Source: an uncultured Clostridia bacterium (GTDB lineage Bacteria > Bacillota > Clostridia > Lachnospirales > Anaerotignaceae). Taken from it: a stretch of DNA of 64,000 bases. The stretch spans positions 1 through 64,000 of the forward strand of contig CALCGT010000060.1 in NCBI GenBank assembly GCA_937901125.1, read 5' to 3'. Both the position numbers and the translations under genes were made by a program. The notes beneath the pieces are model-generated. The model was not told the DNA's origin, searched no databases, and worked only from the letters and a program-made list of their open reading frames with translations. Shown piece after piece: positions 43,059 to 51,751 of this stretch. Each line of letters starts with the position of its first letter. The stretch's first letter is position 1.

Positions 43059-43610
43059 ATGACAGAAGAAAAAGATATTCGTACCATGATTGATGAAGAT
43101 ATTGCCCACGTGGAAACCGTATGGGAAGCGTCCTCTTATGACAGCGAAGCCATGGAGGGGCTGTTCCGACTGCTTTTGGAACATTATGCAGAAAAGATCG
43201 AAGGCTTCACCAAGGAGCTTTGGGTCAGCCAGCCCTATGAGGATACGGCTGATATGGCGAAGATCTATCGGGAAAACGTGCAGACCCTGCTGGAGCGGAT
43301 GAAGGGCTTTCGGGAAAACCACTACAGCAACGAAGGTCTGCTGGAATACTATATTTCCAAAGAACATCAGGAACTGGATTTTGAAGCAGATTTTACGACG
43401 GTCCGTCTGGATATCGGCATGATGGAATGTCTTTCCTGCAGTGAACGGGAGGATATCATGGGTCACTTGGATGCCGTGGAGAATATCTGTGCCCAGGTGA
43501 TAACAAAAAAAGAAAAGTGGGAAGCATTAAGAGAGCATCTGGTCTGGCTTTCCGGGAAAGATGTAACTGTGGCAATGAAGCTGTTGCCTTTATTTTTCCG
43601 AATCAATTAA
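43059..43610 (+). CDS. Hypothetical protein
   Basis: 183 residues from the ATG at 43059 (GGTGG about seven bases upstream; an in-frame ATG at 42984 lies before the promoter). Acidic, fully helical appearance, no membrane segment. No family recognised. It starts a probable operon with the HAD phosphatase (20-base gap) and mtaB (21-base gap). Confidence 0.7.
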   Translation: MTEEKDIRTMIDEDIAHVETVWEASSYDSEAMEGLFRLLLEHYAEKIEGFTKELWVSQPYEDTADMAKIYRENVQTLLERMKGFRENHYSNEGLLEYYISKEHQELDFEADFTTVRLDIGMMECLSCSEREDIMGHLDAVENICAQVITKKEKWEALREHLVWLSGKDVTVAMKLLPLFFRIN

Positions 43611-43630
43611 GAAATCATAAGGTGATATAG

Positions 43631-44422
43631 ATGATTAAACTGATCGTGTCCGATATGGACGGTACACTGGTGAATGATGAAAAGAAAATCGATGAAGAGA
43701 TCTATCAAATCCTGCCAAAGCTGAAGGAAATGGGCACACGCTTTGTGGTTGCCAGTGGCAGGCAGTATCCTAGCCTGTGCAGCGATTTTAAGGAGCATGT
43801 GAAGGATGTTGTTATCGTTTCGGAAAACGGTGCTTTCATCAAGGATAATGGCAAAGAGTTGTATGCCCGCTGCATGACAAAAAAAGAGGTAAAAGCCTGC
43901 TTGGACGCAGTGGGGCAGTTTCCGGGGCTGAGCCCTCTGCTGTGTGCAAAGCATCGCAGTTATACCACCAGTCAGGAATTGCTGGAATTTCTGGCTTCCC
44001 CCAAATTCAATTATACCATGGCATTGGCAGACGATCTGTATGAAGTTGAGGATGATATCATCAAGGTTTCCGTCATCGTGCTGGATGGGAAACCTGCGGA
44101 GAAATATTTTCGTTTGCTGCGGCCTGTTCTGGCGGAAGGCCTGAGCTTGGTGACTTCCGGGCCGGATTGCCTGGATACGGGCATTTGTGGGGTCAATAAA
44201 GGCACGGCGGTGGAAGCCCTGCAGCAGATGTGGAACATCACCCCGGAGGAAACTATGGTCTTTGGGGATCAGTATAACGATATCGAAATGTTTGAAAAAG
44301 CTTACTACAGCTTTGCCATGCAGGATGCTGTGGAGGGCGTGAAGAAAAAAGCCCGTTTTCAGGCGGGCAGCAATAACGAGGGCGGCGTGGTAAAGGCGAT
44401 TCGTCGGATCACGGGAATCTGA
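43631..44422 (+). CDS. HAD-superfamily phosphatase, Cof type
   Basis: 263 residues. HAD motif I DMDGTL (8-13), motif II ASGR near 41-44, a type IIB cap, motif III K near GICGVNKGTAVEAL and motif IV GDQYNDIEMF. Cof-type enzymes dephosphorylate sugar phosphates, FMN or other small phosphates. AAGGTGAT before the ATG. Second gene of the unit ending with mtaB. Confidence 0.92.
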   Translation: MIKLIVSDMDGTLVNDEKKIDEEIYQILPKLKEMGTRFVVASGRQYPSLCSDFKEHVKDVVIVSENGAFIKDNGKELYARCMTKKEVKACLDAVGQFPGLSPLLCAKHRSYTTSQELLEFLASPKFNYTMALADDLYEVEDDIIKVSVIVLDGKPAEKYFRLLRPVLAEGLSLVTSGPDCLDTGICGVNKGTAVEALQQMWNITPEETMVFGDQYNDIEMFEKAYYSFAMQDAVEGVKKKARFQAGSNNEGGVVKAIRRITGI

Positions 44423-44443
44423 GCCCCGAAGGAGGGAAGGATT

Positions 44444-45742
44444 ATGAAGAAAGCAGCGAGTTTTGCACTGGGCTGCAAAGTAAATCAATATGAAAGCGAA
44501 GCCATTGCGGAGCTGTTCGCGGAAAAAGGATATGAGATCGTCGGCATCGATGAAGAAGCGGACGTATATGTCATCAATACTTGTACGGTAACAAATTTTG
44601 GGGATAAAAAATCCCGTCAGCTCATCCGTAAGGTGAAACGGCAGAATGAAAACGCCATTGTGGCTGTGGTGGGCTGCTACGCCCAGACTGCTCCCCAGGA
44701 ACTGATGAAAGTAGAAGGCGTGAACCTTGTCATTGGCACCAAGGATAGAGCCCAGATTGTAGAGATGGTAGAACAATATGATAAAAGCCATGGGGTGGAA
44801 AACCATGTTTCCGATATTATGAAGGAACGAGTGTTTGAACCCCTGTCTATCCAGAAGCTGGCAAATAGAACCAGAGCATACCTGAAGATTCAGGATGGCT
44901 GCAGTCAGTATTGTTCCTATTGCATCATCCCCTATGCTAGAGGGCCTATCCGCAGCAGAGAACCCCAAGAGGTTTTGGCAGAGGTAAAACGTCTGGCGGA
45001 CAATGGCTTCCGAGAAGTGGTGCTGACGGGCATCCATGTGGCAAGCTACGGCAAGGACAGAAGAGATACTTCCCTGTTGGAGATTTTGCGGCAGGTCCAT
45101 GAAGTGGAAGGCATCGAACGCATCCGTTTCAGCTCTATCGAGCCCAATGTGGTGACGGAGGAATTTGCTCAGGCTATGGCAGAATTGCCCAAGGTCTGTG
45201 ATCATTTCCATCTTTCCCTCCAGAGCGGCTGCGATAAGACATTGAAGGAAATGAATCGAAAATATGATACGGGAAAATACCGTCAGGCGGTGGCAACCCT
45301 GCGGAAGTATCTGCCCCATGTGGCATTGACCACAGATATCATCGTTGGTTTCCCCGGGGAGACGGAAGAGGATTTTCAGGCAAGCTATGATTTCGCAAAG
45401 GAGATTGGCTTTGCGAAGATCCACGTATTCCCTTATTCCCCTAAGAGAGGCACCCCTGCGGCGGCAAAAAAGGATCAGCTGCCCAATACAGTCAAATCGG
45501 AACGCAGCCATAAGCTCATTGAGCTGAGCGACAAAATGGCGGCGGACTTCCTGAAAGAATATGTAGGGCAGGACGTGGAAGTACTGTACGAAAGAATGGT
45601 AGAGGATGGCGTTTATGAAGGCCATACCACCAACTATATTAAGGTTCGTGGCAGAAGCGAAAAAGATCTGACAAATAAGATCTGCAAGACCCATATCGCT
45701 CAGGCAGAAGTCGAAGAGCTTCTCGGCAAAGTGGATGCATAA
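44444..45742 (+). CDS. mtaB: tRNA t6A37 methylthiotransferase
   Basis: 432 residues. Radical-SAM enzyme that turns t6A into ms2t6A at position 37 of ANN-decoding tRNAs. First cluster cysteines C11, C47 and C78; radical-SAM cluster C153-x3-C157-x2-C160 in CSQYCSYC; C-terminal TRAM-like segment (QDVEVLYERMVEDGVYEGHT). GGAGGGA before the ATG. It is separated by a normal-length intergenic gap from the ireB operon. Confidence 0.94.
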   Translation: MKKAASFALGCKVNQYESEAIAELFAEKGYEIVGIDEEADVYVINTCTVTNFGDKKSRQLIRKVKRQNENAIVAVVGCYAQTAPQELMKVEGVNLVIGTKDRAQIVEMVEQYDKSHGVENHVSDIMKERVFEPLSIQKLANRTRAYLKIQDGCSQYCSYCIIPYARGPIRSREPQEVLAEVKRLADNGFREVVLTGIHVASYGKDRRDTSLLEILRQVHEVEGIERIRFSSIEPNVVTEEFAQAMAELPKVCDHFHLSLQSGCDKTLKEMNRKYDTGKYRQAVATLRKYLPHVALTTDIIVGFPGETEEDFQASYDFAKEIGFAKIHVFPYSPKRGTPAAAKKDQLPNTVKSERSHKLIELSDKMAADFLKEYVGQDVEVLYERMVEDGVYEGHTTNYIKVRGRSEKDLTNKICKTHIAQAEVEELLGKVDA

Positions 45743-45780
45743 TCGGGTTAAATTGTAATAATTATGTAAGGATAATATAG

Positions 45781-45809
45781 TTGCAATCGGTTGGGGTTTC
45801 AGGTATCAT
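45781..45809 (+). promoter_or_regulatory. Promoter of ireB-ruvX
   Basis: TTGCAA (45781-45786), 17 bases, TATCAT (45804-45809). Two palindromes follow in the leader: CAGGGC-tt-GCCCTG (45835-45848) and TGCGGC-aaa-GCCGCA (45886-45900). Confidence 0.6.
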
Positions 45810-45908
45810 AGATATAAGTATTTTTTGGAAGAAGCAGGGCTTGCCCTGTGAAGATATAAGCTGTTTTATTTGGGGTGCGGCAAAGCCGCAGAACGGAGAG
45901 TGAGAAGT

Positions 45909-46169
45909 ATGGGCAATATTCATGAAACACAATATTTCGGCAGACTGGAAAAAGAACCTGAAAACGAAGCGAAAAGAATCCTGATGGCTGTTAGCAGCGC
46001 GCTGAGAGAAAAAGGCTACAACCCTGTCAACCAGATCGTAGGCTATATCCTTTCCGGCGACCCTACTTATATCACAAGCCACCAGAACGCACGTGTCCTC
46101 ATCCGTAAACTGGAAAGGGACGAACTGCTGGAAGAACTGGTAAAAGACTATTTAGACCGTAACGAGTAA
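45909..46169 (+). CDS. ireB: IreB-family regulatory phosphoprotein (UPF0297)
   Basis: 86 residues from the ATG at 45909 (GGAGAG upstream). Opens HETQYFGRLEKEPENEAKRIL and has the conserved GYNPVNQIVGYILSGDPTYITSHQNAR core. In Enterococcus IreB is phosphorylated by the PASTA kinase IreK and tunes cell-wall stress and cephalosporin resistance. Followed by ruvX and a DUF1292 gene, the standard Firmicutes order (yrzL-yrrK-yrzB). Confidence 0.94.
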   Translation: MGNIHETQYFGRLEKEPENEAKRILMAVSSALREKGYNPVNQIVGYILSGDPTYITSHQNARVLIRKLERDELLEELVKDYLDRNE

Positions 46170-46184
46170 GAAAGAGGAACATCA

Positions 46185-46610
46185 TTGCGAATTTTAGGCT
46201 TAGATTTTGGAGATAAGACCATTGGCGTTGCAGTCAGCGATCCCTTTGGCTGGACAGCCCAGGGGGTGGAGATCATCCGCAGAGATAACCCCGCGGAATT
46301 CAAAAAAAGTATGCGTAGACTGGCAGAGCTGGTGGAACAGTATCAGGCAGAGGTCATCGTTTTGGGCTATCCGAAGAATCTGGATGGTTCGGAAGGGGAA
46401 AGATGCGTCAAGACCAATGATTTCTGTGAACGGATCAAAAAGCGCTTCCCGAAGATGGAAGTTATCCTCTGGGATGAAAGATTCAGTACCATTGCAGCAG
46501 AACGTTCTCTGCGGGAAGTGGGGCTGAATCACGATAAGAGAAAAAGCGTCATCGATAAGATGGCGGCAGTCCATATCCTGCAGGGATATCTGGACAGCAA
46601 GAGTGAGTAA
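46185..46610 (+). CDS. ruvX: RuvX/YqgF, putative Holliday-junction resolvase
   Basis: 141 residues; TTG start at 46185 with AGAGGA seven bases upstream. RNase H-like fold: LGLDFGDKTIGVAVSD with the catalytic Asp (residues 4-19), ILWDERFSTIAA and KMAAVHILQGYLD. YqgF proteins also process 16S rRNA ends. 15 bases after ireB. Confidence 0.94.
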   Translation: MRILGLDFGDKTIGVAVSDPFGWTAQGVEIIRRDNPAEFKKSMRRLAELVEQYQAEVIVLGYPKNLDGSEGERCVKTNDFCERIKKRFPKMEVILWDERFSTIAAERSLREVGLNHDKRKSVIDKMAAVHILQGYLDSKSE

Positions 46611-46639
46611 AAACAGGAATGATATTCCTTTGAACGGAT

Positions 46640-46675
46640 AAAACTATCGTATCCCATGAAAAAACGATAGTTTTT
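46640..46675 (+). terminator. Terminator of ireB-ruvX
   Basis: AAAACTATCGT / ACGATAGTTTT hairpin with T-run. Two more palindromes follow without T-runs: GCAGGGGGA-tca-TTCCCCTGC (46688-46708) and TTGAGGGT-gaa-ACCCTCAA (46716-46734). Confidence 0.75.
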
Positions 46676-46751
46676 GCAAATAGGGGTGCAGGGGGATCAT
46701 TCCCCTGCTGGGAGTTTGAGGGTGAAACCCTCAAGAAAGGAGCTAATCACA

Positions 46752-47054
46752 ATGGCTGATATTTATGATGAAGTAAACGAAATGGAATTCGAGACCGTTA
46801 CCATGACAGATGAAAACGGCGAAGAAATCGAATTTTCCATTATTGATAATGTAGCCTGCGGCGGCGCACGCTACCTCTTGGTAGTGGAGACAGAACTGAT
46901 GGATGACGATGAAACAGATGCGATCATCCTGAAAGAAGTTTCCATCAATACAGACGATGTGACCTACGAATTGGTAGAAGACGATGCAGAATTCGACCGT
47001 GTGGCAGACCTGTTCGCACAGAAGGGCGAAGATTATACAGTAGAGATCGACTGA
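46752..47054 (+). CDS. DUF1292 protein (YrzB, UPF0473)
   Basis: 100 residues from the ATG at 46752 (AAAGGAGC upstream). Very acidic, with the family pattern TMTDENGEEIEFSIIDNV, YLLVVETELMDDDETDAIILKE and a final EFDRVADLF. Function unknown, always linked with ireB and ruvX; here separated from them by a terminator and palindromes. Confidence 0.92.
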   Translation: MADIYDEVNEMEFETVTMTDENGEEIEFSIIDNVACGGARYLLVVETELMDDDETDAIILKEVSINTDDVTYELVEDDAEFDRVADLFAQKGEDYTVEID

Positions 47055-47083
47055 TCTTGAAACAAAATCCGAATGGAAGAGGA

Positions 47084-47111
47084 AGGCGTACGCAGAGCAA
47101 AGCGTATGCCT
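47084..47111 (+). terminator. Weak terminator-like hairpin
   Basis: AGGCGTACGC / GCGTATGCCT with an eight-base loop; T-run poor (GATTCCCTTTT). The rest of 47112-47340 is AT-rich with runs of A and T and shows no gene. Confidence 0.4.
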
Positions 47112-47355
47112 GATTCCCTTTTCATATCATGAGCGGAAAAAAGGAAAAGAGCATAGGGAACCAAAGCAGCAGCACTCATATCGTTTCAGAAAAAACGGGG
47201 CGGAATGTTTTTTTCGGCGAGAGAGAATCGACTGCTCTTTTTTCGGTGCTTTCTTTTTGGAAAAAGAAGAATTTTTTGCAGTTTAAAGAGAACTTTTTTA
47301 CGCCATACTATAAAAACGATAAAGAAAGAGAAAACGAGAAAAGGAGGTGTGTTTT

Positions 47356-49239
47356 TTGGCAGAGAATAAGATCGCAAAGGAGACCAATGGAAAAAGCTCC
47401 AAAGCGAAAAACACGAAGACGAAGGCTACAGCAAAGGCGGATACTGTGAAGGCGGCGGTGAAAACGGCGGCCAAAACAGCAGCGAAAACCGCAGCAAAAA
47501 CAGCTGAAAAAACAGCTGCGAAGCCCGCAGCAAAAACGGCTGCAAAGCTCCGTGCCAGAAGCAAAGCCAAGGCAAAGCCCAAGATGAACCTGAAAGTTAT
47601 CGCTTTGGGCGGCCTGGAAGAGATCGGTAAAAACATGACAGTGCTGGAATATGGCGATGATATCATTATCATCGACTGCGGTCTGGCCTTCCCCGAGGAT
47701 GATATGCTGGGGATCGACCTAGTCATCCCCGATGTGACATATTTGACAAAAAACATGGACAAAATCAGAGGTATCGTGCTGACCCACGGTCACGAGGACC
47801 ATATCGGCGCACTGCCTTATATCCTGAAACAGCTGAATGTGCCCGTATTCGGCACATTGCTGACACTGGGGCTGTTGGAAAACAAGCTAAGAGAGCATAA
47901 AATGCTGGATTCCACCACAAGACATACGGTAGTGCCCGGGGAAAAGGTGAAGCTGGGACAGATGGTAGTGGAATTTATCCATACAAACCATTCTATCGCC
48001 GATGCGGTGGCACTGGCCATCCACACCCCTGTTGGTGTGGTGGTTCACACTGGTGACTTTAAGGTGGACTATACCCCTATCGATGGCGAGATCATCGACC
48101 TGCAGCGTTTTGCAGAGCTGGGCAGGGAAGGCGTACTGCTGCTGATGAGCGACAGTACCAATGCGGAACGAAAAGGCTTCACCATGTCCGAAAAGAACGT
48201 GGGCAAGGTGTTTGAAAAGATTTTTGAGGAGACACCCAAGAACCGTATTATGGTGGCTACCTTCTCCTCCAATATCCACCGTATCCAGCAGGTCATCAAC
48301 GCTGCCTATATGTATGGCAGAAAGGTTGCCATCATCGGCCGCAGCATGGTCAATGCTGTGAAAACGGCTTCCGAACTGGATTACCTTTGGGTACCCCCTA
48401 GAACCCTGATCGATATCAACGAAACGAAGAACTACAGAGACGATCAGTTGGTCATCATCACCACAGGCAGCCAGGGCGAAACCATGTCTGCCCTGTCTAG
48501 AATCGCTTCCGGCGAGCATAAGCAGATCAGTGTAAAGCCTGATGATAAAATCATCATCAGTGCTTCTGCCATCCCCGGCAACGAAAAAAACGTATTCCGT
48601 GTAGTAAATGAATTGTTGAAAAAAGGCGCAAAGGTGGTTTACGGCGATATCGAAGATATTCACGTTTCCGGGCACGCCCGTCAGGAAGAACTGAAGCTGA
48701 TGCTGGCGCTGACAAAGCCCAAATTCTTCATGCCCGTCCATGGGGAATTCATGCATCTTTCCTGCCACAGAGATCTGGCGATCTCCATGGGTATGGATAA
48801 AAATGATATTTTCGTGATGAAACTGGGCGAAGTGCTGGAAGTCAATAAAAACGAAGCCAAAGTTACAGGGAATGTGCCTGTGGGTCAGATCATGGTTGAT
48901 GGTCTGGGTGTTGGTGATGTCGGCAATATCGTTTTGAGAGACAGAAAGCATTTGTCTCAGGATGGTCTGATGGTCGTTGTGGTTTCCATGGACAGAGAAA
49001 TGGGTACCATTGTTTCCGGCCCCGATATCATTTCCAGAGGTTTCGTATATGTCCGTGAGGCAGAAAATCTGATGGACGAAGCCCGTGCGGTGGTTCTGGA
49101 TGCACTTTTGAAATGCGAAGAAAAGAATATCACAAGCTGGAATTATATCAAAGGTGTGATCAAGGATACACTGAAAAACTATATCTGGCAGAAAACAAAG
49201 AGAAGTCCTATGATCTTACCAATCATCATGGAAGTATAA
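47356..49239 (+). CDS. rnj: Ribonuclease J with Lys/Ala-rich N-terminal tail
   Basis: 627 residues from a TTG at 47356, eight bases after GGAGG; a GTG at 47347 lies within that site. From about residue 77 it is a standard RNase J: metallo-beta-lactamase core with HGHEDH (144-149), beta-CASP domain with VATFSSNIHRIQQ, GNEKNVFRV, HVSGHARQEE and a C-terminal domain. RNase J is a 5'-3' exo- and endonuclease central to mRNA decay and rRNA maturation. The first 76 residues are unusual: mostly Lys and Ala with seven KTAAK-like repeats (33-65), like histone H1 tails, and should bind nucleic acid. Confidence 0.95.
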   Translation: MAENKIAKETNGKSSKAKNTKTKATAKADTVKAAVKTAAKTAAKTAAKTAEKTAAKPAAKTAAKLRARSKAKAKPKMNLKVIALGGLEEIGKNMTVLEYGDDIIIIDCGLAFPEDDMLGIDLVIPDVTYLTKNMDKIRGIVLTHGHEDHIGALPYILKQLNVPVFGTLLTLGLLENKLREHKMLDSTTRHTVVPGEKVKLGQMVVEFIHTNHSIADAVALAIHTPVGVVVHTGDFKVDYTPIDGEIIDLQRFAELGREGVLLLMSDSTNAERKGFTMSEKNVGKVFEKIFEETPKNRIMVATFSSNIHRIQQVINAAYMYGRKVAIIGRSMVNAVKTASELDYLWVPPRTLIDINETKNYRDDQLVIITTGSQGETMSALSRIASGEHKQISVKPDDKIIISASAIPGNEKNVFRVVNELLKKGAKVVYGDIEDIHVSGHARQEELKLMLALTKPKFFMPVHGEFMHLSCHRDLAISMGMDKNDIFVMKLGEVLEVNKNEAKVTGNVPVGQIMVDGLGVGDVGNIVLRDRKHLSQDGLMVVVVSMDREMGTIVSGPDIISRGFVYVREAENLMDEARAVVLDALLKCEEKNITSWNYIKGVIKDTLKNYIWQKTKRSPMILPIIMEV

Positions 49240-49289
49240 GAATTTGGTTGGTTTTATCAGTATCTGTTAGATGGAATCAAAAAATAGAG

Positions 49290-49328
49290 CAGCCCTATCT
49301 GAATCAGGTTTCAGATAGGGCTGTTTTT
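49290..49328 (+). terminator. Terminator of rnj
   Basis: CAGCCCTATCTGA / TCAGATAGGGCTG hairpin then TTTTT. The following 49329-49544 is AT-rich with no clear promoter; AATGATA/TATCATT form a loose inverted repeat near 49345-49375. Confidence 0.9.
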
Positions 49329-49544
49329 ATGTGTTTTACTTAATAATGATACTGAATTAGAGCGAGATTATCATTGGAAAAATATATTTTCGGATGTGAA
49401 AATTCAAATGGATTTGAAGCAAAATTACTTAAAAATTTTGGGGTTCTGGAATATACTTATAAAAGAAGAGAGTGTGTGGAGAGTCAAGGAAAGCACATCT
49501 TTTCAAAAAAATCATATCTATGTTTATTACAAGGGGGAATTGCT

Positions 49545-50753
49545 ATGAAAAAAATTTTGGCAATGGTTCTTTCACTGGCAATGGTGAGCTCTTTATCCGT
49601 TCCTGTTTTTGCGGCGGATAGAAATGTAACAGCTCCGAAGCTTGGTGAAGTGAACGTTAAGATTACAAAGGTATGGGATGATGAAGGCTGTAAAGATAAA
49701 CGTCCTGAAAGCATTATTGTAAACGTTGGAGAAAAGGAAGTTGTTCTTTCTGAGGAAGACAATTGGAAAGGATCTGTTGTGGTAGATGCGTTTGGTGCAA
49801 ATGGTACTCTGAAAACCTATGCTGTTTCTGAGGATGCGGTTCCTAATTACACTACCGAAATCAATCCTAAGATTCTTCAGATGCAGGGTTTTGCTGAATT
49901 GGAGCAGTTGGAAAGAGATGCTCCTTGTAATACGACCGACAAACCTTTCGATGGATATAACCTCGGAGTATTCAAAAAAGGCGGTAATTATACAATTTGG
50001 ACTGCACAGGAGCTGACTGAAGGGGCGAAGATTGCCCTTAAGAACTGCGTTCAGTCTCAGAATATAACCGATTTGGCCAATTTGGGTGATGTGGTCTTTG
50101 TATATGGATTCGAAAACCCTTTTATTTTGCAGTCTGGCAAGCAGGAGGTAACCATCCATGAGAATGGCAGTGTCACTTTTGATGCAAAGGATGTTTGGTC
50201 TTGGTTCTATCGCGGCAACGTCGCTATGGCGCAGGATACGTATGGCGTTACAGTAACAAACACCTATGTTCCTCCTGTTGTTGAACCTGAATACGAATGG
50301 GTTCAGACCGGCAGTGACAGTGCAACAGGTTATGATCCCCATCATAAAGTTGAAGGCGGCAAGAAGAGCTGGTTCATGTACAATGAAGTAGAAGTTTCTA
50401 ATTGGGAAGTTGGCGATTCTGAAGAATTTGATATTCAGGCCGGAAATTACAAAAATGGAACAAACTTTGTTGGTACTTATACTGTAACAAAGACAGAAAA
50501 AGGTTTCGTAATTTCTTATGAATTGAATGATGAGTATTATGATGATGACACAAAAGAACTTCGGATTGGCGGCATGAACCTTTGGTACAATGGAAACGGT
50601 GCTTTTGTGAACAGCCCTGGCAACCAGAAGGGGAAGGCAACGGCTGTAGATGCTGATGAAGTATTTGCATTCGAAGGGGAAACACTATTTGTATTTGCGC
50701 ACTTCAATGTTTCTTACTGGGAATGTGTTCCTGTTGTTGAAGTGGTAGAATAA
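49545..50753 (+). CDS. Secreted Cna_B-like protein
   Basis: 402 residues from the ATG at 49545 (GGGGG upstream). Signal peptide with cleavage at VFA-AD (23/24). Residues 34-235 look like an enlarged Cna_B domain (VNVKITKVWDDEGCKDKRPESI at the start, YGVTVTNTYVPP at the end). The second half (about 245-400, rich in Trp, Tyr, Asn and Asp) is unlike anything I recognise. There is no LPxTG, no membrane anchor and no lipobox, so it should be released or held by other contacts. The gene is more AT-rich than its neighbours and may have been acquired. Cna_B domains usually brace pilins and adhesins. Confidence 0.75.
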   Translation: MKKILAMVLSLAMVSSLSVPVFAADRNVTAPKLGEVNVKITKVWDDEGCKDKRPESIIVNVGEKEVVLSEEDNWKGSVVVDAFGANGTLKTYAVSEDAVPNYTTEINPKILQMQGFAELEQLERDAPCNTTDKPFDGYNLGVFKKGGNYTIWTAQELTEGAKIALKNCVQSQNITDLANLGDVVFVYGFENPFILQSGKQEVTIHENGSVTFDAKDVWSWFYRGNVAMAQDTYGVTVTNTYVPPVVEPEYEWVQTGSDSATGYDPHHKVEGGKKSWFMYNEVEVSNWEVGDSEEFDIQAGNYKNGTNFVGTYTVTKTEKGFVISYELNDEYYDDDTKELRIGGMNLWYNGNGAFVNSPGNQKGKATAVDADEVFAFEGETLFVFAHFNVSYWECVPVVEVVE

Positions 50754-50784
50754 TTTCAAATGAATGACATACTATATATCCTTT

Positions 50785-50820
50785 GGGGGGCGGCAAGCGA
50801 TTGCTGTCCCCTGATTTTTT
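50785..50820 (+). terminator. Terminator of the Cna_B-like gene
   Basis: GGGG..CGGCAA / TTGCTG..CCCC hairpin followed by GATTTTTT. Confidence 0.7.
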
Positions 50821-50845
50821 ATGGATACTTGTGTCTGGCAGGGAA

Positions 50846-50880
50846 ACAGCCCCGACTGTATCAGTCGGGGCTGTTTTTTA
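50846..50880. terminator. Terminator between convergent genes
   Basis: ACAGCCCCGACTG / CAGTCGGGGCTGT, 13-bp stem, T-run on the plus strand. Confidence 0.85.
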
Positions 50881-50890
50881 GTGTATTGGT

Positions 50891-51655
50891 TTATTCTTCT
50901 ACATACAGTTCTGCGATAGAATATAACACGGCAGAGCCGGCCATAGTCAGCCGATCGCCCTGCATTTCGCAATACAGTGTACCGCCCCGTTTGGAAGCCT
51001 GACGGGCAACGATTTTTGATTTGTTCAGCTTCTGTGCCCAAAGGGGAACGATATGGCAGTGACCGCTGTTGCAAACAGGGGCTTCTGTGACTGCCAGCTT
51101 AGGTGCAAAGGTACGGGAAACGGAATCATATTCTGTGCCTTTTGCGGTGATATGCTGCAGCAGACCATCCAATGCCATCAACTTTGCCTGTTCGGGGACC
51201 AAAGTGGGAATAGCTGTCACATCTTCTGTGACACAAAGCAGGTCACGACCTAGCCATGCTTCTCTGATATGTACGCCGAAGGATTCTTCCATGGCAGCTG
51301 TGACGGGAACCTGTTTCGGTTCATAGGCGGGAAAGTCTATTTCCAGCAAGTTGCCTTTTTTCACTACAGTCAGAGGGCCGCTCATGGTGTTGAATGTGAT
51401 GGATTTTGCTTCTTTTTTGAAAAATGTGAACAGTACGTATGCGGTGCCCAATGTGGCATGACCACACAGGTCGATTTCGCCGCCGAGATGATAATTTTCG
51501 CCTTCCTTGACAGCGAAAGCAGTTTCGGACAGGTTGTTTTCGATGGCAATCTTCAGCATCAGTTCCTCGGAAGGGTATTTGTTCAGTACGCAAACTGCCG
51601 CGGGGTTGCCTTCAAAGGGCTTTTTGGCAAAAGCTTCAACGTGATAACATTTCAT
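50891..51655 (-). CDS. PhzF-family isomerase/epimerase-like protein
   Basis: 254 residues. Fits the PhzF family by the opening YHVEAFAKKPFEGNPAAVCVL, NNLSETAFAV with the catalytic Glu, LCGHATLGTAYVLF and CNSGHCHIVPLWA. Many PhzF proteins have unknown substrates; the best known isomerises a phenazine precursor. AAGGAGG before the ATG. Next to a broken MocR-type regulator on the same strand, 96 bases downstream of it. Confidence 0.9.
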   Translation of the reverse strand: MKCYHVEAFAKKPFEGNPAAVCVLNKYPSEELMLKIAIENNLSETAFAVKEGENYHLGGEIDLCGHATLGTAYVLFTFFKKEAKSITFNTMSGPLTVVKKGNLLEIDFPAYEPKQVPVTAAMEESFGVHIREAWLGRDLLCVTEDVTAIPTLVPEQAKLMALDGLLQHITAKGTEYDSVSRTFAPKLAVTEAPVCNSGHCHIVPLWAQKLNKSKIVARQASKRGGTLYCEMQGDRLTMAGSAVLYSIAELYVEE

Positions 51656-51721
51656 ATTTAGAAACCTCCTTTAAATAATCGTTATTTTCCTGGATTTGGC
51701 ATAGCACACTGAAAAGCTGCG

Positions 51722-51739
51722 TACAATTTGAAAATTGTA
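51722..51739 (-). promoter_or_regulatory. Perfect palindrome upstream of phzF
   Basis: TACAATTT-ga-AAATTGTA. On the minus strand it overlaps a possible -35 TTGTAC 17 bases from TATGCC. A good candidate operator for a dimeric regulator, perhaps the neighbouring MocR protein. Confidence 0.5.
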
Positions 51740-51751
51740 TGACATACATTT

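Noticed and set aside
43607..45694. 695-codon open frame antisense to the HAD gene and mtaB
   Set aside because: It spans two genes with strong domain evidence, has no start signal, and shows shadow-type composition.
47129..47449. 106-codon frame upstream of and into rnj
   Set aside because: Very basic low-complexity translation, no ribosome site, and it runs out of frame into the Lys/Ala repeat region of rnj.
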